64,000 nucleotides of DNA, taken from Stratiolaelaps scimitus. Its lineage: Eukaryota > Arthropoda > Arachnida > Mesostigmata > Laelapidae. Positions 23,612 to 38,600 of the stretch are shown here, piece by piece. Position 1 is the stretch's first letter, and the number at the start of each line of letters is the position of its first letter. A model generated the notes under the pieces. It ran no database searches, was not told the origin of the DNA, and worked only from the letters and a program-made list of their open reading frames with translations. A program made the translations under genes and the position numbers. The stretch lies in assembly GCA_019614645.1 (NCBI GenBank), contig JABWDB010000030.1:3720001-3784000 (forward strand). The letters are read 5' to 3'.

Positions 23612-24413
23612 GTAAGTTGGGATGGGTACACTAAATGGCTATGAGAGGGGGTTTATGTCATCATGTACAGAATTTCAAAGGCAGACTCTGCATAAACAGA
23701 ACTGGCACACACCGCTATATCCGATTTACTTCCCCACGTTATTCAGACACTAGGCACAAGTTTGATTTGAGTAAAAAACGAACTCAGAAATTGTGATGCA
23801 TTTTCGGGTCGAGAAGGAAGTTGACAAGGATCGTCGTTTGGATGGAACGTGCATTTGTGGATAGAAGGATTTTGTTTTCAATTGTCTTCTCCACACGTAT
23901 CTCTTATTTTTCCCTGTGGTTCCATAAGTTCGTATTGTGTTTATGGACCACATTTTGACCGCTCTCATCGCTTGGCTAAGATCGAAGTGTTATAAATATC
24001 GTTGTTGTGGGCAAATATGAGATTCATACTGGCATACATAATGCCTGTAACGTCTGTAGCTAAGATATACTGTGTGTATATACTATGTACATATATACGC
24101 GACATGATACAGAATCACTATGCTGTGCAAGAGCATACATAATCACCGCGATCGATATTAGCGTCTTTGAGCAGCCATTTCGAATCAGGAGCTGCGTATG
24201 AACGGTGGTCCTTCTCGCAGTAAACTTTATATCGTATTGCCTGTTGCAGGGCTCTCGAAACAGACCACCACAGTATCAGCATAAGCAACAGCTGTTCGTT
24301 GAGAAACTGAACAAATAGAACCGAATGGACTCAGCACTTATACACAATCGATGTATTGCCCTTGCAGAGCCGTCTGTTCGAAGGCTAACATTTACAGCAA
24401 ATGAAACAGTATC

Positions 24414-24441
24414 AGCAATAATAATAATAATAATAATAATA
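24414..24441. repeat. (TAA)n microsatellite
   Basis: About nine uninterrupted units. Confidence 0.9.
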
Positions 24442-27400
24442 GCAGATCAATAATCTGTCTTCTTTATTCTCTAGATCATTATGGACTTAAGTGAAATCGG
24501 CTAATCAGATATCATCTCTGATTATTGCGTAACCACGCTTTGTATCGATATATAATAAGATTTGCCGAGGTCCTCCAAAAATTAGATTTAACTCACAGAA
24601 GTTTTACTATCGGGAGAAAATGCTGCCTTGATCTTGAACTACGTATTGAACTTTTCCTTAAGCGTTTAATCGCCGGCAATTATACAGGGTTGGTTAAACG
24701 CATACACTATGGGCACCATTACTGAATTGCGATTATCGAAATGTATACCTCACATTTCTAATTTTGTTGAATTTGTAAATGGTTGTAAAATTGGCCTTTT
24801 TTTTTCTCAGAAGATCCAAGCCACCATAACGACGACTCACCCATAAGTGCCTTGTTATTTTTAATATTACACGAGGTACTGAACGTCAACAAACATGTGA
24901 GGAGGTCAAACAGATGCTCACATCATGCCTTGGTACAACAACCACTGCAGCAATCTGGGAAAGAACTAAGTACGATTAGCTTATATCTGCAGGTAATTGA
25001 GCTTCAAGGCCTGCACGTTGGCATCAGTTATATGTGTTTGTAGTGGAGGGTATTATGAAAATACACGTGGCTGTAAGGATCTGGTAGTCCTGAAAATGTG
25101 CTCTGAGGAGAATTGATGGACTTCTGACAAGCTGCGAAGAACTTCTAATTGCTGTATCCCGACATCGGAATTAAAACAAAACAAGTTGGTTGTAGTTTCT
25201 ACAATGCACAGGACACAGTATCCGACCCAACGCAGTCTGACGAAGATTTGCCAACAATATAAACAACAGAAATAATCATGGCACGACTAAATATACCCAT
25301 GATCGGAATTTAGCTTCCAATCAGCGTGTTTTATAATCGTATAAAATGTATAATAACGTCAGTCGCATGTCCACCACGGCAGTGGACGGCGAAGGCCGCT
25401 GCAAAGAATCTGTGAAATTGAAGAACGATGTTCCGGCGGTGGCGGGAGCCGATACGCTGAATGGCTAATCGTACCCGATGCTGGACTAGACTACGAACAT
25501 TTCTAATATGAAGATGTCAGAAAAATAAGGGACACAAATATTGTACAAGAAACACAAAGATCTTATTTGCAGTCACATTTCGTTGGCCGGCCACAATTCG
25601 TATTATTTTAGCATGCCTGTACCAGGACATCGGCACAAGACGAACACGTTGACATCCGTCTATAAATTGGTAGCCGTCCTTTAGTTTTGGAAGCAACAAA
25701 AAACACACTTCACATAGAAGAGAATATAGGAGAACGTCATTTTCTTTTTTGACGTGTGAATCACCCGTCTTGGCGGTCTTTACATTGCTACTCAACCAAT
25801 AACCAATTGGAAGCTTGACATCTGTTAGTGATTTCTTTGCGCTTGTCCTCTATAGGCAGCCGATAACAACTCCGGTCATCTCTGTCAATCGTTTTAACGC
25901 TTAGGGCCAGGAACGATATCAAGGCTGGCCACCTTCGATGCTTGTCATTCCTTAAGCCTCCGGCACTTCCTCGATTTCACCTCTTCGTTAGATAACAACA
26001 AAAAAATGAGAGACGGATAGAGCGTCAATTACTTTGATAGTGATACCACGCTAATCTGTGGAAAGTAGTCTTCTTCTCAGATGTGTGAATTGCTCATTGT
26101 GGACGATTTTTTACAGAGAACATTTTTGAGAGATTTTCAACGGCAATTGCATTCTGTGTACAGATAGTTTGCACGCTTATGAATTGGAAATTTGTATTAT
26201 TACTGATTTAGTTAATCAATCATCTTTAGTAGGATAGGAAAGCCTGTTCATTCGTTTCTCATTGTTGTCGTTAAGCAGATCCATCTGCACGGGAGAAGTT
26301 TATTGAAGAAGGGAGCCGAATGATTTGATAATGTTTCGGCCATTGCCTATAATAACTGTTTTGGCTGTTGATATAGTATTTACTTTACTTAATAGCATCT
26401 ACAAGCGATGCTCCCATTCAGCTCGAATAACGATCATCACCATCTGTCTATATTAAAAAACGTCTTGTCGTGTTCTTTGACATTGGTGATGCAACTACTA
26501 CGCGAGTTGGTTATATTATGGGACGGCTACAAAAATAACAATTATCCATTCATGTAGCCGAATCAAAACTTGTAGAATAGGTTAATGTTGTGGACGGAGG
26601 CAGCTAGTCTAGTGGTTCCACAATGAAGAAAGTTCAAGGATGTCACTCAACGACAAAAGCTAAACGTTATAAATATCAGAAGAATTAATGAACCACGATG
26701 GATGGAACAACAAACAAACAAACAGACAATAACAGAAGCCGAGACGTCAGACATAACAACGTCAGAAACGAATTCATCAGTTATTTTTGTTAAATAGCGC
26801 AGGGCCAGCCTCGTAGCCACTGACTATCTAACACTACTCAGAGAATGTACGCTCAACTGTGTCGTATCAAGGGAAGGATTATGTTCGCATGTTTCTCGGG
26901 TTTAATTTGTTGGATAGCTTTGCTGCTATTGTTGTAGTTGTTATCGCTAAAATAATAATAATAATAATCATATTGATGGATGTAAGTCGGCTGTGGATAG
27001 GTGGTTGAGGTGTGCACGTACCCAGAGGAAAGTGCATGTAAATATTATTACCTAACCGTTGTGCGGCTCGGAGAATTCATAGTTTCATTACGCCCTCGTT
27101 GAGGACAAACATTGAAAACTCGTAGAGTTCTCAAAAACGGCAACCAGCTAAAAAGCAAGGCGATTGAGGGGCGATATGTTTAATAGGCGTCTATACTAAA
27201 AGTCGGTGTTATTATGTACACATGTTATCTATATACAAAAGTGAATGTGCCCGTTTCAGTGTTTCAATCAATAACGTCGTTACACTTTAACAATCTTTAT
27301 CTGCCAATGACACTGAGAGAACATTGCGCAGACAACCAGTAGCGGCAAATATTCCATCAGCAGACCGTGCTACACATGGAAATGTGCTGGAAGGAAATGC

Positions 27401-30400
27401 TATCTAGGAGATCCATCAATCAATGGCATTATACTTTCAATCTATAATTAAATGCTGTGCCGCTAACAAAATCTTAATCAACACATGTGCACAACACAAC
27501 TATGTGGTGGTCCCTAACAGTGACCGCACATCATCGAGCTACACGTAATTTACGTTCGGTATCAACCAATAGGTAGCAATCAACAACGAATGTTGTCCTA
27601 AATCTCGATGATATGTCAGGTGGAAAAAGCTGGGGATGTTGATGTACCACGACTTCGGCTGGCCTCGTCTACCTCTATGGTATTCGATACGTAAATAATA
27701 GTTATTCTCAACCGCCTCCCATCTTCCTCAAATTATCTACTCTTGAATAATACTCTCTTCCGCATATTGCTGCTCGTATTAAACAATATTCATGGTATTG
27801 GTCCAAGTATGGTGCGTCACGGATACGGAATCTTAAAGTGGCAGAGCGTCGGAGCGGGCAGATAGTCTTTAAAATCTGTTACCACCGTCGTAGTTATTGT
27901 ATCATACGTTTCTGTATACGAAATGTACGAGAACGTAATAGAACGTTAGACAATAACTGATTGGTGATCAGACGTCACTATTATTTGGCAGACCTAATGG
28001 AGGTCTCATCTGCTTGAAAATAACAATAATAATATTTTTTCTTTTTAAGAAGTTGAAGGATAAAATCTTCATAAAAGAGACTACAGCTTCACATCTTAAG
28101 TATTCGCTGTGATTGTGCCGGATAGTGTGTTGTCCAGTGGGCACATACAAACCGAAATCATAATAATCTGGGCATACATCTACATGACCTAATTGAACAT
28201 GATTTTTCGATACTGTTCATGGGTCACATACAATTATCCCATTAAGACAGGGCTAAATATTACGTCATATAGCACAAGCTTTCTTTTTTCAGTTACTTAC
28301 CTTGTCAACCAACGTCCTAATCCGGATATAGGCATAAGGAGTTGTTGCACCTCGTCAATTCAAGCAGCCGTCCAAGGAAATGATTGAATATATTTATATA
28401 TATATATAGGATTGTGCATTTGGAAAAGCGGGTAGCTTGATTGTACAACACTTCTTACATAATAGATACACACACCTAAACAAGTGGAAGTTTGTTTGGA
28501 ATTACTAACGTGTTTAGGCTTACGGCTTTATTTTAATCTCGGAAAAACTAAAGGATCATCCCTACGTGCCTCTACTATGCATTTTCTTGTTATCGTCGTC
28601 CTCACCGATATGAAATGTGCGTTAACAAAAATACACTACATTTGATCGTAATATTCATCTCAATTATTATTATTATTAGGATTATTATGGCAATGACGAG
28701 CAGAAATGATCGCCATCGCTCTTCGTCCACTGTTTCCCGTTCGTGTTTTATCTCATTTCATTTCGTATCGCAGGATACATCGTCGCCGTACGATGCAGAT
28801 GAGTTATTTTGGTTATTATTATTATTATTCGCCTTTATGGCTGACTATCTCCCTGACGTCAGTGTTGTGTACTAGGCGTCATCCATAGGATGTAGTCATC
28901 AATCACATCTCGTGATATTTATGATTGGTTCGTAATGTCCCGCAAAAACGAATCCTCCTTTACGCAATCAAGTCGTAATGGTGACGTTGCACCGGTCGAT
29001 TGTAGTTGTATCCAGAACTAATTAACGGTTACCTGCAACAACGATTAACATAGAACCGAAATGGCGACAACGACCGATGCTGCCGAATAGTGGTAGCAGT
29101 TATAAGAGTAATTTTGATTTGGGCCTAATTCATCGTATTAAACTGGTCTCATTCTGATCACACTTGGTGACTCTTAGCAGTAATTGCAATAGGGAGTTAT
29201 TGAATTTGATAAGTTTAGTGGGATGCATCAATGGCATCTTGAGGATATTATTTAAAGATGCTCTCCAAGCCGTACATTTAATTTGCATAACTTTAATACT
29301 CAAGAATGACGATAGCGAAACCGTCTGTATACGCTGTTTCGACAATGCGATACTATATGATATAATAACTTGAGGGTTTTTTTATTCAATACCTCTCACG
29401 AAATGTACAATTGTTTACATGTCTGAATCTCCCGACCGTTCTGAGCATTGCTTATCTACAAACATAGACAAACACCAAGGTTAGCCAGAACAGAAATGGG
29501 GCGAAATAATCAGGCGAAATAATAATAATAGAAATTTTGAGTATCCATAACGAGGCGTGATGCATCGGCGGTTTAAGTCTCAGCATTGTCAGAACCCTTA
29601 TGCCTTTATACTCCGATCGAGCCGGTTTTTTTTCCATCCTAAACCGATTGTGTTAGCAAGCGCGGGTTTCAAGTTTCAAAATCAACTTTATTTTCGGAAC
29701 TGCAATATAATACGCTTTAGTTCTCGATAAAATGTAAAAAAAAAATAAAAGCTTTTTTTGCACCTCAGCTCACACTGATACTAAAAACATTATAATAATC
29801 AAGTAATCCGCTTTCTTCTTTAATTTTATGGGATATCTCACAAAAACTCACTTCCTTTTGGCAATATATAATAATAACAAGAGCGACGTTATATTGACAT
29901 ACATCTATTACTACGTGTGCACATTGCCATGTCCTTCATCTGATTGCCTGTTGAAGACATGTCGATGCATGTCTCTCACAATAAAATACAAGTTTTATTC
30001 GATATACAATCAACACAATGCGGACAGAAATCGTTGTACATATAGCGATGAAATAAACAATAAACAAAAAAACCTGATGTAGAAGGGTGAATTTGGGGCA
30101 AACTATGAACTGTTGCACGTTCTCGCAATTTTAGTTATTCGTTTTATACAATTTCAAATAAAACGAAAACCTTCCGACGATGTTCCGACAAGACATTTAC
30201 ATATTTACCACCGCCACCACCACCACCACCTTTGTACGACTGTTTAATTGACCACAACAGCGAACACGGCTGGTGATTCGTGCAACAACGAGTCCGCCAT
30301 CAAGCCGGGGGGGCTGTAGTGACAAGTAAGGAAGCTCTTTATTGTGCCACATAAAGAGCTGGGTCCTCAATTGTGATGTGTACCCAGCAGAAAGCTGTTG

Positions 30401-30703
30401 CAACGGAAGATGAATATCTGTTCATCCACATCCTCCGTCGTCGTTTACCAAACTTTGCATTGAACGCTCTTCATATCTTCAAAATTAGAAGGAAGGCTGT
30501 TGTTGGGCCTTCAGACCTTTGCGGTCATTGTTACACTGGTAAATTGTATCTTCGATATTAGTAGGGAATCTGCAAGCATAAGTATACGAATATACCTAAT
30601 ATATTGTCGCTCATGGATCGCTGCAAAATGGCATTATTATTATTGCAAATACAATCAGCATGTGTATACCCGATTTTTTGCATTCAATCGACAGCGATCA
30701 GTT

Positions 30704-30729
30704 GATATATATATATATATATATATATA
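30704..30729. repeat. (AT)13 microsatellite
   Basis: Uninterrupted alternating AT. Confidence 0.92.
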
Positions 30730-31839
30730 CTGCATATGTGTGGATCGGTTTGACTTATTCAGTGGACCCGTAAATACTCGCAACTGATAATGACAAATAT
30801 CGAATTTGTCTGCCCGCGATCGTTAGAAACCCTTTTGTTAACACTGATAGTTCGCGAGGGACCACCCTTACACAGGATTCGTTATGAGATTGCTATTGCA
30901 CTTGTTATTATCTATCTTCGTTCTACAATACGTTCCTGTGTACAGAGCTCTGTGTTATGTCAACTGACATCGGCGGATCCATTGGCTCTGACTTTATGAT
31001 TCGGCCGCTTCCCGAGAGGCCCCATTCCTACTTCAATCTCCCTACACCGCTCCTTAATCTTCTTTCTTGTGCTAGTGAAACCCTCATGTCTTCACACCTT
31101 CTTCGTGCCTGTTTGACCGTCAGTCAATTGTCTACTGCGGGCGTTCCAGTCGTACGCTAGCAAACGGCAGAATCTGCTTCACACGGAGCTGGATGATGTT
31201 GCCCGCTTACGTATGCACTTGTAGGGTCAGTGCCGCTTATGCGGATGGCGAAATGCTATATACAAAAGCAATAGCAATACTTTGGAGCAGTAATTGAACA
31301 AACGCTTATTCTAACAACCTTTAGGTAGACTCAGATTGGTTGGTCAGATAGATCTCGTGTCCCTTGAAATGCTCGGTGAACAGAGTAAATTAAACGCCAA
31401 CAGGGTAGCAATCTGCTTTTTGGTTGAACATATTTTTTTTTTGGTCAACTATAATAATATGCAATAGTTAGTAGATGAACTGGATTCGTGCGTGCCGAAA
31501 TTTCCCCAGTTGTCTATACTGCCATAGTATAGGCTCAATGGACGAAAATGACAGTATCTCATTATTTTATTCTTGCCTGACTCAGTTCATGTTATATCAG
31601 TTCCTGTGGCATGTCCGTACCCGAAATACCTTCAGATCCCTGTTTATGCTATACCTCCGTATACTGTATAGTTGTATGGACGGATGTATAATATGTATCA
31701 ACCTCCTTTTTCGATACAGCTGTACTAGTGACTAAATGAAGCACATATGTCGGGCTACAAGTTCGTCTGTCCGATATCGAATCGTATCACTGCTATTACA
31801 ATAGACTACGATTATAACAATGACGATGAAACAATACTC

Positions 31840-31866
31840 ATAATAATAATAATAATAATAATAATA
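31840..31866. repeat. (TAA)9 microsatellite
   Basis: Uninterrupted TAA units; produces an artificial poly-Ile frame. Confidence 0.92.
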
Positions 31867-32726
31867 GTAATATTCATAATCATAATAGTGGCCGGGATTG
31901 ATAGCCATGATGAGAGTGGAGAGTCTAGCTTGATCCTTTGCTGTATTTGATTGGCTCCTCGTTGGTAGCTTATCACAACTACGTTTAGGGCATCAATGAT
32001 ATGAGCAACCATCAACGAATATGAATGTTTATAGTCGGCTGGCCAATCTTACCGTTGTTGCTCTCCCTAGTTGGCTCGTTCTAATATAATAGATATCCAG
32101 CAAACTATCTTCTAATTCTTTCAAATATCATAAATACAAAGAGGTACAGTAGCAATTCGAAGGATACAGAGCGTTGACACTGTGAAGATGCGTTTGTTAG
32201 GGGCAAAATAGAATATATCATAGTGATCGCTGTTGTCTGATATAGCTGTAGACGCTGTTTTATGAGCCCGAATCAGAGTTTAAGAATGATCAACGCGATA
32301 TAGGAGAATGAAACCAACATCGTGTTGACAGAAGTACTTTGTCAAAGTCGACGAAGAGGATTACATAAGTTCATGAAACATAAACATCTTGTAATATTTA
32401 GTTCGTTGCCATTCCCATTTTATTCGCATGTTGATCGATTGTTGTTAATTTTTTTTCACCATTTGAGCTTCGACTACGTTTAAACGATTCAACTCGTGTT
32501 AGGCACAGCTTTATAAATGTTTTTTTTTGTATTTCCATTCTTATCCATCATACTTTCTTATTGCGGCTATTGCACAGTCGAAGCGAACCATTATATACAT
32601 TTCGACTGTATACAGTATTTTGTTGTCAGTATTGGTACAATTGACGAACAATGGACGAACGTGAGGGCGGTGACGAATCGGATCGAGTTGAACTATGTTT
32701 ATTAAGTAGATCACTCCCATTGCTAT

Positions 32727-32728
<2 letters not shown>

Positions 32729-32766
<38 letters not shown>
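32729..32766. repeat. (TA)19 microsatellite
   Basis: Uninterrupted alternating TA of about 38 bases. Confidence 0.92.
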
Positions 32767-32768
<2 letters not shown>

Positions 32769-33698
32769 TCATATCATTGTCATCATTATCGTGGTGGTGA
32801 TCGGCCAACCTCGATATGAACTTGTTGTTACTTGGAGGTCTTCAGCCTTTGTCGCTCGTAGTGCAGAGAGAGCACTAAGTCAGTGGTAGAACTCAGGGTG
32901 TTAACCTGACATGGCCGTGGATGTTGTACCAATATTGGTTATCTCGCGCTAGTCATATCATTGTCGGGATTTGGCTGGCTTGCTCGGCTGCTCTACTCGT
33001 CTACACAGCGAGTAGGAGGACTCACTGACTGACGCCAGTGGTGGTGGTGGCGGCGGTGGGGTGATTGTTGTGGATCGAGCAACGGCAGCGGAAACAGCAA
33101 CAGCAGCAGCAGCAGCGCTAACAGGTCACCAGCACCGATAGCAGCCAGCACAGGTACCACGAACGGCGGAGTGCCGAAGCCGGACCAGCAAGAGCCAGCA
33201 GCGTCACAAACCACCAGCACCAGCAGCACAATAACGTGAATGGCTCCACTCTGTCGGCCTCGTCGGTCCGTTTCATCGGGCCTATGGCTGTTGCTACTCA
33301 TGTTGATGATGATGATGATGTTGCTGGTTGCTTGTTATTGGCATTACTCCGACGGCAGCGCGTGTTTGTCGGGTAGGTCGGTCGGTCGGTCGAACGGTCG
33401 GTCGGCATCTTTTCTTCAGCGTCATCATCTTGTTCTTCCTTCACGCTCTTTCTCTTCCTCCGTTCTTGGCTTTGGATGCTTCTGATGCTGTGCCGCAGAA
33501 GAATTCTCAGAATCATCATCATCATCACCATCAGTCGGCATGGGACACTATCGAGTGCCGGTCGATGCGCGTCTACAGCGGCCCTTGCATGTCGCCGTCG
33601 CCATCCTCGTCGTCAATGGACGACGAATATATAATACGACAGCGACAACGACCACCAGAGAAAGCTGAACAAGAAAAATAGGCGAAGAATACCCTGAC

Positions 33699-33741
33699 GG
33701 ATGGATGGATGGATCGATGGATGGATGGATGGATGGATGGA
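33699..33741. repeat. (GGAT)n tandem repeat
   Basis: About ten tetranucleotide units with one interruption (GGATCGAT). A related array recurs at about 33990-34035. Confidence 0.9.
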
Positions 33742-33989
33742 CATACGCGGAGACTGACCGAACTGACAGATCAAACCAACCAACCAAGCAACCAACCACG
33801 AATTGACATAGCGCCACCAGAGACAGATTCCTCCAGCGTGTTTGTCCGCCGGATCGATAGAAATCATCATCATCATCGTTGCCACGAAGAAAAGGAGAAC
33901 ATCATCATCATCACCGATGTGATGATGATGATTATTATCAATGATATTAGTTATAAATTGTGACCCGTCCAACCGGACGGATGGCCGGA

Positions 33990-34035
33990 TTTATGGATGG
34001 ATGGATGGCTGACTGCCTGGATGGATGGATGGATG
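33990..34035. repeat. Second GGAT tetranucleotide array
   Basis: Two blocks of GGAT units separated by GCTGACTGCCT. Same unit as the array 250 bp upstream. Confidence 0.85.
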
Positions 34036-35665
34036 TATGCCCAATTCGTGTATAGCAAGACAAATGCCAATGGATGTACGCGACGGTAGATAGATTCTTC
34101 ATGGGAGGGTGAAAGTGTGCAAGGGAGGTTGAATCGGTCATGAGGCAGTCACTCGTTGTCGCCGTCCTAATCATCATCATCATAATCGGGAACGAGCGAA
34201 CGGGGGATTATGATTATTCTGTTGATGATGATGATGACGATGGTGACTCTGGCAGCGAAATTATAGATTTCCGCTTTTATCTGATATTGTCTCAGCTTCT
34301 CTTGTTCGGTAAAGCCGAGTGAAATTGAAATTGTGGCATACATATATATATATGTATATGTTTGCATTATATTAAACCACTGGCAATGCAGGTAGGGAAG
34401 AAGAATTTTTTTAATATCCGCAAAGTTTCGCAGAGTAGCGCCGTTCCACTGTGGAATGAACCTGGAGGCTCACATTCTCATATCATCAAAGATATCCACA
34501 GCGAGCCGCGTGGTGACAGCGAATCTTCCCGATTCTACGAGATCGTTTAAGGGAGCGATTATTTGTGGCTGTGCCGAATCTCCTGAGGTCTCAAATTTCT
34601 CTTGCCAATAGCTCTGTGTTTCCATTCACCGTAGCTATTCTTAGTAGACGACTCTTTCGTTGACTTTCTGGAAAATAGATTCGGAGCTCTCGAAAGTCAA
34701 CCATATTTCCTATGAGAGGTTTCTCAATAACAGCTCCTTCTCTTAGACTGACTCCATTGGTTTCTTTCGTGTGTTCAGATACAGGAGTGAGCACTTGAGT
34801 ACGAATTGTGAATTCATACGTATACCAGCGGATTTTCTAGAAGGAAGTGATCATTACCGTACGCGAATCGATTACCATCGCGTTCTGCCTTGAGCAATGT
34901 ATATAATGACGAGCTAAGAATGTATAAACTCTGTGTAATATAGTCAATATACGCATTATTCATGATTGGACCGTTTCAGTGTGCTGGCGTCTTGTATAGA
35001 AGATTGCAAAGAAGGCCGTTAGACTCGTATAAATTGACACACTGGTTCTGTTTTATAATGTGCGGATATCAATACTCTATGTCTCTGTCTCTCTTTATTT
35101 CTTCGCCGCGACGACCGACATGAACAGGGTGCTAATATAATATATCTCTATCGTGTTGAGCAATAAAGATGGATCGAACCCACTATGATTTCTATTGGTT
35201 TTCGCACAGCGGAAAGTTCCAACTGTTGACAGCTCGGAAAATAGTGATGCTCATATATATATATATACGAGATGTGCGCGCAAGCGGGTATGTAACGTAT
35301 ACACAATGTGGAAGTTGGCTAGTGGCGGCCATATGGAAATTGCCACTATTTAGGATAGATATTCAACCTGGCTGAAAGACACCGATGGTGTACTATAATA
35401 ATACACGAACACGAAGGGATTTTCACCGTCCAGAAGCGTCACCTTCTGTTGCTCGCGTGGCGGAGGCTGCTGTTTTTTTTTTTGTTGTTGACCAGGTGGT
35501 CGTTGTTGGCTGTTTCCGAGATCTGTCGCTAGCCTCGTCGTTGTTGTTATCTATGTTTGTTCTCCCCGGGTGGGTAACCGACAACCGTCGTCTCAGGACG
35601 ATAGGGTATTTCTTCCCGGTGGGACGGTAAGAGTCCACCAATCCTTCTTTGTATTAGGAATTGTG

Positions 35666-35668
<3 letters not shown>

Positions 35669-35696
<28 letters not shown>
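35669..35696. repeat. (GA)14 microsatellite
   Basis: Uninterrupted AG/GA of about 28 bases. Confidence 0.92.
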
Positions 35697-38600
35697 CTCG
35701 TCCGTGGTGGCGGTGGTTGTGGTGGTTGGTGGTCGAGAGCCAACGACAGAACGAAGCGAAGTGCTATGAACAGAACAGTGCCTATGGAACATCTACTGAC
35801 TGCTCCGACGTTCGCTCGACAAAGGGCCAGAGGACGACAGTCGAGATAGAGTCACACTGGAGTCGTCGCATCGTTGTCCTTGAGACACAACGTCTGCTGC
35901 TTGATGATCCTTTCACCATCACAACCAGCATCATCATCATCACGATCACCATCACCATTACCACCAGGACAGAATAGCGACAGCACAAATATCAACGACA
36001 ACAGCAGCAACTGACCGGCCACTTCTCGCCATTCTGTGCCCAGCCGTTACCGAGTGCCGTCGCTATTTTGCTGGAAACGAAGCGGCGTTGATTATGATGA
36101 TGGCGAAGATCAAGATGATGATGCTGATGACGATGACGTTGATGGCGAATGCTGACGGCGCCAGGGGTGGACGCGTTGATGTGAAATGGGCGATGAAACT
36201 CACTGGTCGCAGCGCGATGGGAATGTCGTTACTATAGAGGGCGAATGGCGATTTTCGAGAAGACCAGCGAGCCAACCAGCGGACCCACTCCTCACCACAA
36301 GCGGAGACAGCATCAATCCATAGAGCTGCAACAGGTTTACGTTCGTATCGCTCTCAAAGGCCGTCATAGAAACAGCAGCAACAGCAGCAGCACGCAACTG
36401 CTAAACACCCCCTGTACAACAGTTGATTCACATTTGTAATCTTGTAGCGTTTCTGTAATGTTCTAAGATCGTACAAACAGTGTCAGTAAATGAGTGAATG
36501 AAATAATTAATTAATATAAACTAAATACGTGACTGAATGAAATAATTAGTAAAACAATATGCTAGCAATGTTAGTACCAATGCGAGTTCCTGCTGGTGTT
36601 GTTGACAAACTAAAATGTTATTATGGTAAAAATGTCCCTTTATATAGATCACGATCGACACTTCATTCAACCATAGCGTTACCTCGGTATTGTATTACTT
36701 TTGGTAATCGAATAGATTTCGCCTGGTCACGCTATCTGGACATTTCAAGAGACGGACAAAATCGAGGTTGTTCGAGTTTGCTCTAGTTGATCTCACGCAA
36801 TTAGTTGGTTAGTAGCTGTTGGTGGCATACAGAACTACCTAAGTGTCGGCGTCGTCGCTACAAAAATTATTCAGCGGGAAATGCATAAATCTGATTTATA
36901 ATCACGTCTACATTTGAAATAGGGGAATCGAACGGGCGTTTCGACGAACGTGACCGCTCCTGATATTGAAGATAACCCATGTTGATTGATCTGTGTGCCA
37001 ATAATACAGACAACTATTATGAAATAACCGGCCCGCGATGCAAATTAATAATCATTTTCCAAAACTGCCGTATTTTCAGGTTGGGCTTCGTCGCAACTTC
37101 GTCGATTATACTATTTCGAAAAGCTGATACGTGAACTACCATTGAAATATCAAGTATTTTGGAATACGACCCGTTCGAAGGAAAATATCTGCCGAGTCGA
37201 GCAATCTCTTGAGCACTCTATTCCACGCTTTCGTATTATTTAGAAATTAATTCATCTTGCCATAGTTCATATAATCATACTCTCGAAATGAATACGTTAG
37301 AAGCTCTCCGTTTGTTTGAGCATATCGCCTGATTCGTTGGCAGTGTGTCGTCTATTTGAATATTGTAACTAGTCACATGATTCCAAATATGACTGCATTC
37401 GAACTCTTCTCCCTTTGAGGAGCACGCCACGGAGGTTGGGATAATCACGTCAATATTCGTTGTTCGGCTTGACGTCACAGTTGCCAACAGCCATCGGCCA
37501 GCTGAGCATTGGAACGTCTGTATTTCCGCGCTCTGCGAACTATCAGCTTTTTTTTGACGCTGTACTAGTGTTGTCGTAGTGGTAGAGTTCTAATGGTAGC
37601 CGTTGTTGTCCCTGGTAACAGTAGATGAGTATCTGGAGGGGAGACGGAACTCGGTCTAAATGTTGTCGTCGTCGTCTTATCAATGCTTGTCAGTGCTTTT
37701 CTTGACGGAAGATTCACTAGCAATGCCTTACATATACTATGGCCTTCCTCTTTCAAAGAACTGTTGATCTCCTTGCAACAGAGCTTGTGTATTTAGCACC
37801 AGCTGTTACAGAGGTCACCTGACATATAGATCTCTGAGCAAAAGCAGTTACATGATACACCTACAGCGTAAATGGACATCGCTTTCGAAGTTGTACGCGA
37901 AGGGCAAATATATAGATGTGATCCTTGACATTGGCATAATATAATCACGCCGCTCTTTTGAGAACACTACAAAACCATTTATGGATCTTTCTATTAGATC
38001 CGATGTAATTAGACTATGGTCATTGGGTATTAAGTTGTTAAACACACTTGATCCCATTAGGAAACGTGGCAGAAGACAATAATACAAAGTGTGGTTTATT
38101 GTATATATATAACTGTTCCCGTACTATAATGTCACACCCCGAAGTCAGAGGAACTTCCGAAAGTTCGAGCTTCCCTATATACGCTAGTGAGACAGTGTGA
38201 AAAGACTACTTATTGTACGACTATTTTGCCAGCACACATTTGTAGTTAACAATCGCAATTCGTGGTCGCTAAACGCAGAATGATTTCACGACAGTGAACG
38301 GAACAGAACGTCGAGCCGGACGATATAAGTCGACTCAACTCGATTTGACTCTCGTCTGAGCTAACAAGGAAAGACTGATCGAGAGAGAGAGAGATGTTTG
38401 TCTATTCTACTCAAGTCGCCTTAACTTTATGCTGGTACTGCTCGTGCAAACTAGAGTAGACAATGTCGAATGGACGAATCACGACAACACGAGACAGCAT
38501 CCAAAGAGAGACTTCCATCTGAAGCCAGCCACTCAGTCGTTAACATCGCCTCGTTTCTGCTGTTATTACTACTACTACTACTACTACAACAACCACAACA

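Larger units (their letters stand above)
23612..32990. other. Long AT-rich stretch, intron-like, no gene recognised
   Basis: Contains microsatellites of TAA (24414-24441, 26949-26967, 31840-31866) and AT (28386-28409, 30704-30729, 32729-32766). Short open frames occur on both strands but none carries a recognised motif. If the plus-strand RhoGEF gene begins near 20-23 kb, this is part of its first intron. Confidence 0.4.
32991..36436 (+). promoter_or_regulatory. Second repeat-dense, GC-richer block: candidate alternative promoter or 5' UTR
   Basis: Shares the style of the 20-23.6 kb block: CAG runs at 33090-33118, GAT/ATC triplets at 33300-33325 and 33500-33535, GGTC at 33371-33400, GATG tetranucleotides at 33699-33741 and 33990-34035, GA at 35669-35696, ATC/ACC at 35928-35962. 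Both strands carry many overlapping low-complexity frames, which argues against any one being a protein. A GG|GTAAG-like donor (G|GTAAGA at about 35628) is present. Role inferred only from composition. Confidence 0.25.

Noticed and set aside
33240..34322. Frames with His-Pro-Ser-Ile repeats, poly-Met and poly-Ile
   Set aside because: Produced by GATG and GAT tandem repeats; no conserved protein feature.
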